Positions 39,283 through 48,268 of a stretch of 64,000 nucleotides of DNA are shown piece after piece. Origin of the DNA: Acidaminobacter sp. (GTDB lineage: Bacteria > Bacillota_A > Clostridia > Peptostreptococcales > Acidaminobacteraceae); the NCBI GenBank assembly GCA_009881125.1, contig WXFH01000007.1, positions 4,543-68,542 on the forward strand. Reading direction: 5' to 3'. Under the pieces are notes generated by a model that had not been told where the DNA came from, searched no databases, and worked only from the letters and a program-made list of their open reading frames with translations. Position 1 is the first letter of the stretch, and each line of letters starts with the position of its first letter. A program made the position numbers and the translations under genes.

Positions 39283-40254
39283 GTGGAACCACTTTATGTC
39301 AATAAACAAGCTTATCCCAAATCCGCATTAATTATGACCCACAGCCTCCCGGACGGGGATGCTGTGGGCTCTGTGGTTGCGCTGTGTGAGCTTCTGGAAC
39401 TCATGGACATTCCAGTCCGAATCGTCATGGAGGATGGCCTTCCGGAGTCGCTGGAATGGCTCAGGGATGATCGTTTCGTCAAGGTGTCGGAGGTGCGGCT
39501 GAATCAAGGCGCAGTGCCATTTGACGTCTTTGTGGTGGATTGCAGTGATTTGTCGAGAATTGCAGACAAATTAGAGCTGTTCACACAAGCCAGAAAAACC
39601 TATAATATTGATCACCACGTGACGAATGACTATTTCGCGACTGTTAATCAGGTGGATGGCCATGCCTCTTCAACCGGTGAAATGATTTTCCGGTTGTTCG
39701 GAGTGCATGAAACACCCCTGACCCAAAGGGCGGCTGAAGCAATCTATGCGGCTGTTTCAACGGATACAGGGAGCTTCAGGTATTCCAATACCTCTTCTGA
39801 AACCATGCGTCTCGCGGGTCTCTTGATCGATTCAGGCATTGATACAGCGGCCATCAACGCGAAACTGTATCATACCAAACCCCTTGACGGCGTTAAACTG
39901 CTTGGGATAGCACTGGATAATCTGATGCTGACCCGGGGCGGAAAGATCGCGGTATCTCATGTTCTGCTGCAGCAGGCAGAGTCCAGAGAGATCAAAAACT
40001 ATGAAACAGATGGCATTTGTGAGTTTTTAAGAGATATATCCGGCGTTGAAGTGGCGCTTTTTCTTAAAGAGACTGCACCAGAAGTCTTTAAGATCAGCGC
40101 CAGGTCAAAGCATGACTTTGACGTCAGCCGCCTGGCTCTCCACTTTGGCGGGGGCGGTCATACCCGGGCTGCAGGATTTACAGTGACGGGCATCCTGGAG
40201 GAAGTCCGGCATAAAATCCTGGAGCAAATAGTATTGGCGGTGGGACTGTCTTGA
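39283..40254 (+). CDS. nrnA: bifunctional oligoribonuclease/pAp phosphatase NrnA
   Basis: DHH-DHHA1 phosphoesterase of 323 residues that degrades nanoRNAs and pAp. THSLPDGDAVGSV and DHHVTNDYF are the DHH metal-binding motifs; the DHHA1 domain ends with GGGHTRAAGF. GTG 39283 follows GGAGGTG. The stop overlaps the truB start (TTGA). Confidence 0.93.
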   Translation: MEPLYVNKQAYPKSALIMTHSLPDGDAVGSVVALCELLELMDIPVRIVMEDGLPESLEWLRDDRFVKVSEVRLNQGAVPFDVFVVDCSDLSRIADKLELFTQARKTYNIDHHVTNDYFATVNQVDGHASSTGEMIFRLFGVHETPLTQRAAEAIYAAVSTDTGSFRYSNTSSETMRLAGLLIDSGIDTAAINAKLYHTKPLDGVKLLGIALDNLMLTRGGKIAVSHVLLQQAESREIKNYETDGICEFLRDISGVEVALFLKETAPEVFKISARSKHDFDVSRLALHFGGGGHTRAAGFTVTGILEEVRHKILEQIVLAVGLS

Positions 40255-41168
40255 ATGGCATTTTGAATGTATATAAACCTTCCGGAATGACCTCTCACGA
40301 CGTCGTGGCGATCCTCAGACGCCTGACGAGAATGAAGCGCATAGGTCATACCGGCACTTTGGATCCCATGGCTACAGGGGTCCTGCCTGTTTGTTTAGGG
40401 AAGGCCACCCGCATTGTGGAATTTCTTTCATCAGAAGACAAGGCCTACCGGTGTGAAATGAGCCTGGGAAAAGTAAGTGACACCCAGGATATATGGGGTG
40501 AAGTGACCCTGACAGGCGGTCCATTGCCAACCACAGAGGCATTTCGCGACGCATTGATGTCCATGGTGGGAGAAATCCGCCAGATTCCGCCTATGTACAG
40601 CGCGGTTAAGGTCGGCGGTAGAAAGCTTTATGAGTTGGCCCGCGAAGGCATTGAAATTGAGCGCGAAGCCAGAATCCGCTGGATTCGTTCCATTGAGATC
40701 CTGGCTCTTGATCAGGATCAGGGCAGTGCAGTCTTTAATGTCGTCTGCTCCAAGGGGACCTATATCAGGACCCTGTGTCATGATGTCGGTCAGAAGCTCG
40801 GCTGCGGCGCCGTAATGACAGCACTTGAGCGCACCGCAAGCGGTACGTTCACCCTGGAAAACGCAATAACCCTTGAAGCCCTTGAAACTATGGACAAATC
40901 TGCCATTGAAGCTGCGCTCCACAGTATAGACGCGCCATTCAAACATCTCCCGTCTATCCAGGTGGATGAAAGAGTTGGCCGATTGTTGATAAACGGCGTC
41001 AGAACAGATTTAACCCCCATGACCCAAAAACTTGAGAGCGCTGATGTCAATCAATTCAGGATTTATCAAGGGTCTGTGTTTATTGGCCTTGGTACCTTTC
41101 AGGGGCCGGATGGCAAGCCTACACTGGAAAAATTGTTGATGAGTGGTGATGATCATGCTGATATTTGA
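40251..41168 (+). CDS. truB: tRNA pseudouridine-55 synthase
   Basis: Makes pseudouridine in the T loop of tRNAs. GILNVYKPSGMTSHDVV and GHTGTLDPMATGVLPVC, which holds the catalytic aspartate, are diagnostic; CSKGTYIRTLCHDVGQKLG is also conserved. The length of 305 residues is typical and includes a C-terminal PUA-like part. TTG 40251 overlaps the nrnA stop. Confidence 0.96.
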   Translation: MNGILNVYKPSGMTSHDVVAILRRLTRMKRIGHTGTLDPMATGVLPVCLGKATRIVEFLSSEDKAYRCEMSLGKVSDTQDIWGEVTLTGGPLPTTEAFRDALMSMVGEIRQIPPMYSAVKVGGRKLYELAREGIEIEREARIRWIRSIEILALDQDQGSAVFNVVCSKGTYIRTLCHDVGQKLGCGAVMTALERTASGTFTLENAITLEALETMDKSAIEAALHSIDAPFKHLPSIQVDERVGRLLINGVRTDLTPMTQKLESADVNQFRIYQGSVFIGLGTFQGPDGKPTLEKLLMSGDDHADI

Positions 41169-42093
41169 CTCCATCCACGAAATTACTGACCTTCATAAAG
41201 AAGTCGGCATAGTCCTGGGCACTTTTGACGGGCTTCATGTTGGCCACAAAAAGCTGATAGAGGCCCATGTTGAAGCCTGTAAACGCCTGGGCGTGAAAAG
41301 TGTCGTCTTCACTTATTCAAATCATCCCAGAGAACTGACTAATCCTGAGCTCAAATCCCTCAGGCTCATTGCGGTGGAAGAAAAAATTCAGCGCATTGAA
41401 GAACTCGGCGTCGATTATCTCGTTTTGATAGAATTCGACGAGACTTTGATGTCAACTGAAGCAGAAGACTTTGTCGAGCGCTATCTGATTGATGGCATGG
41501 ATGTACGTCTCATCAGCATCGGCTTCGACTTTAAATTTGGAAGACGGGCTGCCGGGAATGCCAGACTGCTCAAGCAGTTGTCTAAAAATTACGGCTATGA
41601 GCTTTTTATCCTCGACCCGGTCGAAATTGAAGGGGAGAAGGTATCGAGCTCCCTGATCCGAAAACATCTGAGACACGGAGAAATAAGGGAAGCGGAGCGA
41701 CTGCTCGGCAGACCTTACGCCGTCAGCGGCATAATCAAAAAGGGCAAGCAGCTGGGACGCCAACTGGGTTATCCCACTGCGAACTTTATGATCTCCAGCC
41801 AAATGACGCTTATCAAGCCCGGGGTCTACGTTTCAGAAACGGAATACCAGGGTGTGCGCTACCACAGCTTAACGAATGTCGGTTATAATCCGACTTTCAA
41901 TCAGCACGAGCTTAGTATTGAAACTTATATTTTGAATTTTGACAAGGAAATCTACGGTGAGATGCTGAAAGTCTTTTTGGTGGACCGACTTCGGGATGAA
42001 GCTCATTTCAACAGCATCCAGGAACTGGTTGAGGTCATAGATGCGGATGTGGAACGGGCGAAGCGCTTTTACTTTGACCATCGGCCGCTATAA
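41155..42093 (+). CDS. ribF: bifunctional riboflavin kinase/FAD synthetase
   Basis: Makes FMN and FAD. The N-terminal adenylyltransferase has GTFDGLHVGHKKL (HxGH type) and SSLIRKHLRHGEI; the C-terminal kinase has GRQLGYPTANF and SIETYILNFDKEIYG. The start is not certain: ATG 41155 is chosen, while ATG 41149, GTG 41146 and GTG 41143 are in frame. All lie inside the 3' end of truB. The last codons form one arm of the ACCATCGGC palindrome. Confidence 0.94.
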   Translation: MLIFDSIHEITDLHKEVGIVLGTFDGLHVGHKKLIEAHVEACKRLGVKSVVFTYSNHPRELTNPELKSLRLIAVEEKIQRIEELGVDYLVLIEFDETLMSTEAEDFVERYLIDGMDVRLISIGFDFKFGRRAAGNARLLKQLSKNYGYELFILDPVEIEGEKVSSSLIRKHLRHGEIREAERLLGRPYAVSGIIKKGKQLGRQLGYPTANFMISSQMTLIKPGVYVSETEYQGVRYHSLTNVGYNPTFNQHELSIETYILNFDKEIYGEMLKVFLVDRLRDEAHFNSIQELVEVIDADVERAKRFYFDHRPL

Positions 42094-42125
42094 GCCCTTA
42101 AAGCTTTTAAGCTTTGCCGATGGTT
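42076..42125 (+). repeat. ACCATCGGC/GCCGATGGT palindrome at the ribF stop
   Basis: ACCATCGGC (42077-42085) inside the last ribF codons is perfectly complementary to GCCGATGGT (42116-42124); AAGCTTTTAAGCTT lies in the loop. Same core as at 8646, 50869 and 63608. Confidence 0.55.
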
Positions 42126-42214
42126 TGAATCGCCCACTGACAGACCACCCGGCATCATTCATTCAACTCATTCGGGAGCATGGAATTTGGTTCCAAAAGG
42201 TTCGCGAATAATCA

Positions 42215-42243
42215 TTGTAAACCCGTGACCTATGTGGTATTAT
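42215..42243 (+). promoter_or_regulatory. promoter for rpsO
   Basis: TTGTAA (42215-42220), 17 bases, TATTAT (42238-42243). The leader of about 75 bases contains TGAAGAC (42274-42280) pairing with GTCTTCA (42288-42294), a possible S15 autoregulatory hairpin. Confidence 0.55.
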
Positions 42244-42326
42244 TTTAATGTTAAAGCCTTAGTCTGAGATGACTGAAGACACCGACGGTCTTCACGGATT
42301 CTGGAATAATTATGGAGGTGTGACTA

Positions 42327-42593
42327 ATGATCACAAAAGACAAGAAAAACGAAGTCATTGAAGCTTACAAAACCCACGAAGGCGACACAGGCTCCCCTGA
42401 GGTACAGATCGCGCTCCTTACAACGCGCATCAATGAACTCAACGGTCATCTTCAGACGCACAAAAAAGACCACCATTCACGCAGAGGTCTTCTTAAAATG
42501 GTTGGTAAGAGAAGAAACCTTCTCAACTACCTGCGTCAAAATGACATCGAGCGTTACAGAGAGCTGATCGGAAGACTCGGACTCAGAAAGTAA
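42327..42593 (+). CDS. rpsO: 30S ribosomal protein S15
   Basis: Ribosomal protein of 88 residues that binds 16S rRNA early. [35 protein letters not shown] and [13 protein letters not shown] are diagnostic. ATG 42327 follows ATGGAGGTGTG. A terminator lies before pnp, as in the classic rpsO-pnp arrangement. Confidence 0.97.
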   Translation: MITKDKKNEVIEAYKTHEGDTGSPEVQIALLTTRINELNGHLQTHKKDHHSRRGLLKMVGKRRNLLNYLRQNDIERYRELIGRLGLRK

Positions 42594-42700
42594 TGTGAAC
42601 GAGGCTGCTTGACCTGAGGGCCTTTCACGACGGCAGGGACGCCGTTATGCGGCGTACTTACAATCGTGACTGAACATGGCCACTGACTGGTCAATCACTT

Positions 42701-42730
42701 AAGTGAGCGGCAATCCCGCTCACTTATTTT
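42701..42730 (+). terminator. terminator between rpsO and pnp
   Basis: AAGTGAGCGG (42701-42710) pairs with CCGCTCACTT (42716-42725), then ATTTTAT. Confidence 0.75.
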
Positions 42731-42761
42731 ATCATCTGAATGCGGCAGCCGGCTGCAAAAG

Positions 42762-42854
42762 AAATTTATTTTAGGTTTGTCCTACTTGACGAACGTGTCG
42801 AAGCTTCCAGATCTCGTCGTGTGCTTCGGCGCTTTGGTCAAGTAGGATAAATTT
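42762..42854 (+). promoter_or_regulatory. long stem-loop in the pnp leader
   Basis: TCCTACTTGAC (42780-42790) is perfectly complementary to GTCAAGTAGGA (42837-42847). Outside it AAATTTA (42762-42768) pairs with TAAATTT (42848-42854), and inside CGAAGC (42799-42804) pairs with GCTTCG (42823-42828). It ends about 30 bases before the pnp ribosome binding site. It resembles the stem cut by RNase III in enteric pnp autoregulation; that parallel is inference. Confidence 0.65.
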
Positions 42855-42892
42855 CTCAGCCGGTCATCGCACAGACTTATAGGAGGAAATTT

Positions 42893-44971
42893 ATGGAACC
42901 CAATGTAAAACGGTATCAGTATGATTTCGCCGGCAAAACCTTGGAAGTTGAATTTGGCAAAGTCGCAAACCTTGCCAACGGCTCCTGCATGATTCGCATG
43001 GGAGACACCGTCGTGCTTTCCGCGGCGACGGGTACCAAGAAGCCACGCGAAGGCATCGACTTCTTTCCGCTGACGGTTGAGTATGAAGAGAAACAATACG
43101 CTGTTGGAAAAATCCCGGGAGGCTTTATCAAGCGTGAAGGCCGTCCTTCTGAAAAAGCGACCTTGACGGCGCGTCTCATTGACCGCCCGATCCGTCCTCT
43201 GTTTCCGGAGCACTACCGCAATGAAGTTCAGCTGGTCAATACGGTATTCTCAGTAGACCAGGACAATGCGCCTGACGTTCTTGCCATGATTGGCTCTTCT
43301 ATCGCGCTCTCTGTCTCTGATATTCCTTTTGAAGGCCCAACGGGGTCTGTCATTGTAGGTTATGTTGACGGACAGTATATCATCAATCCTAATGTGGCTC
43401 AAAGCGAGCAGTCTTCGCTCCACCTGGTCGTATCCGGTACAAAGGATGCCATCACCATGGTTGAAGCCGGCGCTGACATCCTCTCAGAGGAAGTCTTGCT
43501 GGGCGCGATCCTGTTCGGTCACGCGGAAATAAAGCGTCTTGTCGCCTTTATTGAAGGCATCCAGGCTGAAATTGGAAAGCCTAAGTTCGAGATTCAAATT
43601 CCTGTTGTAGACGACGCCATGGTCACTGAGCTGGACAACTTCCTCAGAAGCAAGCTTAACACTGCCCTGCGCATTGCAGACAAAGCAGAGCGTACAGAGA
43701 CCATTGAAGGCATTAAGGATGAAATGCACAAGGCATTTGACGAGACCTATCCTACTCAAATTGGCTTCATGAATAATTTCTTCAAGTCCGTTGAGAAAGA
43801 AATCGTCCGCAAGATGATCGCTATTGAAAAAATCCGTCCTGACGGCAGAAAAGCTGACGAAATCAGACCAATCTGGTGTGAGGTCGGCCTCCTTCCGCGA
43901 ACCCACGGTTCAGGACTCTTCACGCGCGGCCTGACTCAGGCGCTCACCATCACGACACTCGGCGCACTTGGCGAAGCTCAGCGCATAGACGGCCTCGGAC
44001 TTGAGGACACGAAACGCTACATGCACCACTACAACTTCCCGCCGTTTTCAGTCGGCGAAGTAGGCATGATGAGAACCAACCGCCGCTCCATCGGCCACGG
44101 CGCCCTTGGTGAACGCGCGCTCCTCCCGGTCATTCCGGATGAGAATGATTTCCCGTATGCCATTCGTCTCGTTTCTGAAGTCCTGACCTGCAATGGCAGC
44201 TCCTCTCAGGCGAGCATCTGCGGTTCGACGCTGTCGCTTCTCGATGCTGGCGTGCCAATCAAAGATTCCGTTGCGGGTATTGCAATGGGCTTGATTGCAG
44301 AAGAAGGTCAGTTCACGATTCTCAGTGACATTCAGGGCCTTGAGGATGCACTCGGCGACATGGACTTCAAAGTCGCTGGCACGAAGGATGGCATTACTGC
44401 ACTTCAAATGGATATCAAACTTAAGGGACTTGACGACTCTGTCTTTGAGCTCGCGCTCTCGCAAGCGAACCGCGGCAGACTCTTCATTCTCGAAGAAATG
44501 GCCAAAGTTATGGATAAACCGCGTCCGACCATGTCCATTTACGCACCGCGCGTCTTTATGATCAACATCCATCCTGATAAGATCCGCGAAGTCATTGGAC
44601 CAGGCGGAAAAGTTATCAATAGGATCACTTCGGAGTATGGCGTCAAAATCGACATTGAAGATGACGGCCGTGTCCTGGTGACAGCACCGGATGGCATCAG
44701 TGGCGAGAGAGCCATGAAGGACATTCAGAACATTGTCAAGGAAATCGAAGTCGGTGAAGTTTATACCGGCAAGATTACGCGTATAATGAACTTTGGCGCC
44801 TTCGTCGAACTCCTCCCAGGCAAAGAAGGCATGTGCCATATTTCTCAGTTGACCAAGGAGCGCCTCGAAAAAATCGAAGACAAATTTGCTGTTGGCGACG
44901 AAGTCGTCGTAAAAGTTATTGAAATCGATTCCAAGGGACGTGTCAACGTTTCAAGAAAGGTCATGCTGTAA
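42893..44971 (+). CDS. pnp: polyribonucleotide nucleotidyltransferase
   Basis: Phosphorolytic 3'-5' exoribonuclease, 692 residues. Two RNase PH-like halves ([20 protein letters not shown]; second half with [13 protein letters not shown] and [14 protein letters not shown]), then a KH domain ([16 protein letters not shown]) and an S1 domain ([18 protein letters not shown]). It stops shortly after S1 with no basic tail. ATG 42893 has AGGAGGAAATTT upstream. A terminator follows. Confidence 0.97.
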   Translation: MEPNVKRYQYDFAGKTLEVEFGKVANLANGSCMIRMGDTVVLSAATGTKKPREGIDFFPLTVEYEEKQYAVGKIPGGFIKREGRPSEKATLTARLIDRPIRPLFPEHYRNEVQLVNTVFSVDQDNAPDVLAMIGSSIALSVSDIPFEGPTGSVIVGYVDGQYIINPNVAQSEQSSLHLVVSGTKDAITMVEAGADILSEEVLLGAILFGHAEIKRLVAFIEGIQAEIGKPKFEIQIPVVDDAMVTELDNFLRSKLNTALRIADKAERTETIEGIKDEMHKAFDETYPTQIGFMNNFFKSVEKEIVRKMIAIEKIRPDGRKADEIRPIWCEVGLLPRTHGSGLFTRGLTQALTITTLGALGEAQRIDGLGLEDTKRYMHHYNFPPFSVGEVGMMRTNRRSIGHGALGERALLPVIPDENDFPYAIRLVSEVLTCNGSSSQASICGSTLSLLDAGVPIKDSVAGIAMGLIAEEGQFTILSDIQGLEDALGDMDFKVAGTKDGITALQMDIKLKGLDDSVFELALSQANRGRLFILEEMAKVMDKPRPTMSIYAPRVFMINIHPDKIREVIGPGGKVINRITSEYGVKIDIEDDGRVLVTAPDGISGERAMKDIQNIVKEIEVGEVYTGKITRIMNFGAFVELLPGKEGMCHISQLTKERLEKIEDKFAVGDEVVVKVIEIDSKGRVNVSRKVML

Positions 44972-44988
44972 TAACGCTGCAGATGACG

Positions 44989-45019
44989 ACAGGGGGGAGC
45001 TTAGGCTCCCCCTGTTTAT
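44989..45019 (+). terminator. terminator after pnp
   Basis: ACAGGGGGGAGC (44989-45000) pairs with GCTCCCCCTGT (45005-45015), then TTATTT. Confidence 0.8.
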
Positions 45020-45051
45020 TTAGATCGTTAGATCGTGAGGTAACCGAAACT

Positions 45052-46329
45052 ATGCATAAAAAACACGTACTCAAGAACGGAATCCGGGTCATGATGGAAC
45101 CCATTCCATATGTCCAATCCGTGTCCATTGGATTCTGGATCCGCGCGGGCTCGCTTTATGAAACTGCCCATGAAAACGGCATCTCACACTTCATAGAACA
45201 CATGCTCTTCAAAGGGACTTCTAAACGGAGTGCCAAACAAATTGCAGCAGAGGTAGACGATCTGGGCGGAGAACTCAATGCATTCACCTCAAAGGAATGC
45301 ACCTGTGTTTATGTCAAGGTCCTGGGAGAGCACGCAGCAGTCGCCATAGATATCATCAGTGATATGCTTCTGAATTCCAGTTTTGATGATGTTGAGCTGC
45401 AAAAGGAACGCATGATCATTCTGGATGAGATCAATCTTTACGACGATTCAGCTGAAGATTTGATTTACGATCGACTTTCAGAAATTATGTTCAAAGGTCA
45501 TGCCCTGGGCAGACCTATACTTGGATCCGTCGAGAGTATAAATGGCATTGACAGGGACCTCATGCTGAGTTACTTTATGCGCCATTACAACGCCGAAAAT
45601 CTGGTTATTTCCATTGCGGGTCATTATGACGAAGCACCTCTACTGGAGCTGCTTGATAAAGGCATTGGCCAACACGTCTTTGAGTCACACAAAGTTGATA
45701 AGATAAAACCTATACCTTTTCACAGCGGATCTATCCGAACGAAGAAGGACATTGAACAAACCCACGTCATTTTAGGTTTCAAAGGTGTCGGCTACGATAC
45801 ACCACAGCTGTTTACACTGATGCTGCTCAACAACGCACTGGGCGGCAGTTCGAGCTCCAGGCTCTTTCAAAAAATCAGAGAAGATTATGGCTTGTCCTAT
45901 TCCATTGACTCACATCCAAGCTTCTACCATGACACGGGGATCATGACCGTATACGCCTCTATGCTGCCTGAAAATGTGGAACGCGTCGTCGAGCTCATAG
46001 CCCAGGAGATTGAAGCGCTTAGGACTCATGGTCTCGATCAGAATGAATTCCTCAAATTCAAAAATCAGCTCAAAGGTAATTTTCTTCTGGGTATGGAAGG
46101 TCCAACACAGACCATGAACTGGATTGGAAAATCTGAGCTCTTATCCGGGCATATTCGTACCGTAGAGGATGTCATGGAAGGCATCCTTTCCATTGATTTT
46201 GATGAAGTCAATGCCATGGCAGAGTATCTGCTGTCCAAAGAGAACATGGCACTCTCAATAGTTGGAAAAACCAGTGCCAAAGAAGAGAAACGGCTTTACC
46301 AGATTCTTAAAGACACAATCCAGGGGTGA
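45052..46329 (+). CDS. M16 family zinc peptidase
   Basis: Pitrilysin/insulinase-type protease of 425 residues, like YmxG of Bacillus. The inverted zinc motif HFIEH is in ENGISHFIEHMLFKGTSKR, and the downstream glutamate is likely in EINLYDDSAED. The C-terminal half is the inactive M16 domain (LGGSSSSRLFQKIREDYGLSYS). ATG 45052 follows GTGAGGTAAC; a frame from 44983 would run through the pnp terminator. The substrate is unknown. It is usual next to pnp and dut in clostridia. Confidence 0.9.
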   Translation: MHKKHVLKNGIRVMMEPIPYVQSVSIGFWIRAGSLYETAHENGISHFIEHMLFKGTSKRSAKQIAAEVDDLGGELNAFTSKECTCVYVKVLGEHAAVAIDIISDMLLNSSFDDVELQKERMIILDEINLYDDSAEDLIYDRLSEIMFKGHALGRPILGSVESINGIDRDLMLSYFMRHYNAENLVISIAGHYDEAPLLELLDKGIGQHVFESHKVDKIKPIPFHSGSIRTKKDIEQTHVILGFKGVGYDTPQLFTLMLLNNALGGSSSSRLFQKIREDYGLSYSIDSHPSFYHDTGIMTVYASMLPENVERVVELIAQEIEALRTHGLDQNEFLKFKNQLKGNFLLGMEGPTQTMNWIGKSELLSGHIRTVEDVMEGILSIDFDEVNAMAEYLLSKENMALSIVGKTSAKEEKRLYQILKDTIQG

Positions 46330-46333
46330 AGTT

Positions 46334-46777
46334 ATGACGCTGAAAATTAGAAATATTTCTGATAACCCTATGCCAGCCTACGAGACCAAAGGCTCAGCCG
46401 GAATGGATCTTAGGGCTTGGCTGGAAGCGCCTCTTGAACTAAGACCTTTTGAACGGACACTTGTGCGTACAGGTCTTTATCTTGAAATCCCTGAAGGATA
46501 TGAAGGTCAGGTTCGCCCAAGATCAGGACTCTCAATCCGCTATGGGCTGACTTTGGTCAACTGTGTCGGTACGATCGACAGCGACTACAGGGGAGAACTC
46601 TGCATTCCGGTCATCAATCTTGGACAGGAGACCGTCACTCTGGAAAATAGCATGCGGATCGCCCAGCTGGTCTTAGCCAGATGTGAACAGCTGCGTGTGG
46701 TTGAAGTCAATGACACCGCCGAGCTTTCTGAAACAGAACGAGGCCAGGGCGGATTTGGGTCTACCGGAAAGCATTAA
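46334..46777 (+). CDS. dut: dUTP diphosphatase
   Basis: Trimeric dUTPase of 147 residues that keeps uracil out of DNA and supplies dUMP. All five motifs are seen: AGMDLRA, RPRSGLS, GTIDSDYRGE, a motif IV within MRIAQLVLARCE and the C-terminal GFGSTGKH that closes on the substrate. ATG 46334 follows GGGGTGAAG and lies four bases past the M16 gene. Confidence 0.96.
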   Translation: MTLKIRNISDNPMPAYETKGSAGMDLRAWLEAPLELRPFERTLVRTGLYLEIPEGYEGQVRPRSGLSIRYGLTLVNCVGTIDSDYRGELCIPVINLGQETVTLENSMRIAQLVLARCEQLRVVEVNDTAELSETERGQGGFGSTGKH

Positions 46778-46826
46778 ACAGAACTCAGCTTGAGTTTTGA
46801 TCTAAAGTATATAAATATGGAATAAA

Positions 46827-46846
46827 ATACCTTAAACATAAGGTAT
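46827..46846 (+). promoter_or_regulatory. inverted repeat upstream of lysC
   Basis: ATACCTTA (46827-46834) is complementary to TAAGGTAT (46839-46846), 28 bases before lysC in an A+T-rich gap. It could be an operator or a small hairpin. A weak AACTCA/TGAGTT hairpin follows dut at 46782-46796. No lysine riboswitch fits in this 96-base gap. Confidence 0.4.
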
Positions 46847-46873
46847 ATTAAACTGTAAAGTGAGTGATAGCTT

Positions 46874-48109
46874 ATGAGCATCAGAGTATTAAAGTATGGC
46901 GGCACCAGTGTCACCACGCCGGAATCCCGCGAGCGCATCGCGAAAACAGCGATCCGACACAAAGAAGAAGGTCACGATGTTGTGGTAGTTGTTTCAGCAA
47001 TGGGTCGTTCCGGAGATCCTTACGCTACGGACACCCTGATTTCTCTATTCAAAGCCCAAAACGAAAACTATCGCCCTCGAAATCTTGATTTTCTGATGAC
47101 TTGCGGCGAGATGATTTCTGCTTCCCTGATTGCGAACACTATTGAGAAATTTGGTGCTTCAGCGATTTGCATGACAGGCCAGCAGGCGGGATTAATCACG
47201 GATGACCATTTTGGTGATGCCCGTGTGATTCGCGTTGAAAAAGAAAAGATGCTTAGACCTCTGGAGGATGGTAAGATTATTGTTCTCACCGGCTTCCAGG
47301 GTGTTACAGAAACCGGATGGCTGACAACCCTCGGACGCGGCGGAAGCGATACCACAGCTGCCATTGTTGGCGTCGCGCTGGACGCTGATAGTATTGAGAT
47401 CTTCACGGATGTGGATGGCATCATGACCGCGGATCCACGCATTGTGGGTGAAGCGCGCGTTCTCAATGCCATCAGCTATGAGGAATGTTATCAGCTCGCG
47501 CTGGATGGCGCCAAAGTGGTCGACCACAAAGCGATTGATGTTGTCAAACGTGCAGGCAAGACACTCATTGTCAGAAATACCTTTAACGACGCGCCGGGAA
47601 CAGTTATTGGTCCGGAGTCCGTTATTGCCAAATTGGGCATAGAAGATGACCGGGATCTAATTACGGCAATTACATCCAAAACAGGTCTCGTTCAGGTTAC
47701 GGTCAACATGAGCCTGACCAGTCCGGAAAATCAGATTTTCCTTGAGTCCCTGGAGCAGAATAAGGTCTCAATCGATATGATCAACTTCTTTGAAGACAGA
47801 AAAGTATTTACAATTCAAACTGCTAAGCTGCCGGCTGTTCTTGAGGTTCTGGAGCGTCTGAATCTGGAGCACAAGTTCGCACAAGGCTGCGCGAAACTGA
47901 CTCTGGTTGGTCACAAAATTCATGGCATTCCCGGCGTTATGCGCCGTATTGTCATGTCGCTGTCTAAAGCTGGCGTCGAAATACTTCAAACGTCTGACTC
48001 CTACACGACCATAGCGTGCCTGGTGCACGTTGAGGAAGTCGGAAAAGCGCTCAATGCACTGCATGCCGAATTTGGCCTGAGCCGTGATCCTGAACAGCCA
48101 AACGACTAA
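46874..48109 (+). CDS. lysC: aspartate kinase
   Basis: First enzyme of the aspartate pathway to lysine, threonine and methionine. VLKYGGTSVTTPESRERI is the nucleotide-binding start; GFQGVTETGWLTTLGRGGSDTTA and EIFTDVDGIMTADPR complete the kinase domain. The last 150 residues contain two ACT domains, so feedback control by an amino acid is likely. The length of 411 residues is typical. It stands alone between dut and ftsK. Confidence 0.94.
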   Translation: MSIRVLKYGGTSVTTPESRERIAKTAIRHKEEGHDVVVVVSAMGRSGDPYATDTLISLFKAQNENYRPRNLDFLMTCGEMISASLIANTIEKFGASAICMTGQQAGLITDDHFGDARVIRVEKEKMLRPLEDGKIIVLTGFQGVTETGWLTTLGRGGSDTTAAIVGVALDADSIEIFTDVDGIMTADPRIVGEARVLNAISYEECYQLALDGAKVVDHKAIDVVKRAGKTLIVRNTFNDAPGTVIGPESVIAKLGIEDDRDLITAITSKTGLVQVTVNMSLTSPENQIFLESLEQNKVSIDMINFFEDRKVFTIQTAKLPAVLEVLERLNLEHKFAQGCAKLTLVGHKIHGIPGVMRRIVMSLSKAGVEILQTSDSYTTIACLVHVEEVGKALNALHAEFGLSRDPEQPND

Positions 48110-48170
48110 GCGGTAGTACGACTTAGCCACGAGCGTCCAATTGATTTAGAGACACTGCCAGAATACAGAC

Positions 48171-48215
48171 GGGCATCCGGTCTGTCCGTGAAATGTGACA
48201 GATCGGATGCCTGCT
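48171..48215 (+). terminator. terminator-like stem after lysC
   Basis: GGGCATCCGGTCTGTC (48171-48186) pairs with GACAGATCGGATGCC (48197-48211), followed by TGCTTT. Confidence 0.6.
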
Positions 48216-48239
48216 TTGCGCTTTGGTTTTGTAAAAATG

Positions 48240-48248
48240 TGCTATAAT
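48240..48248 (+). promoter_or_regulatory. extended -10 promoter for ftsK
   Basis: TGCTATAAT: consensus -10 at 48243-48248 with TG extension; -35 poor. It is only 20 bases from the start codon. Confidence 0.55.
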
Positions 48249-48268
48249 GGTGAAGGTGAGGTGGTTCT

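Noticed and set aside
44048..44839. 263-codon minus-strand open frame inside pnp
   Set aside because: Antisense shadow of PNPase; no independent support.
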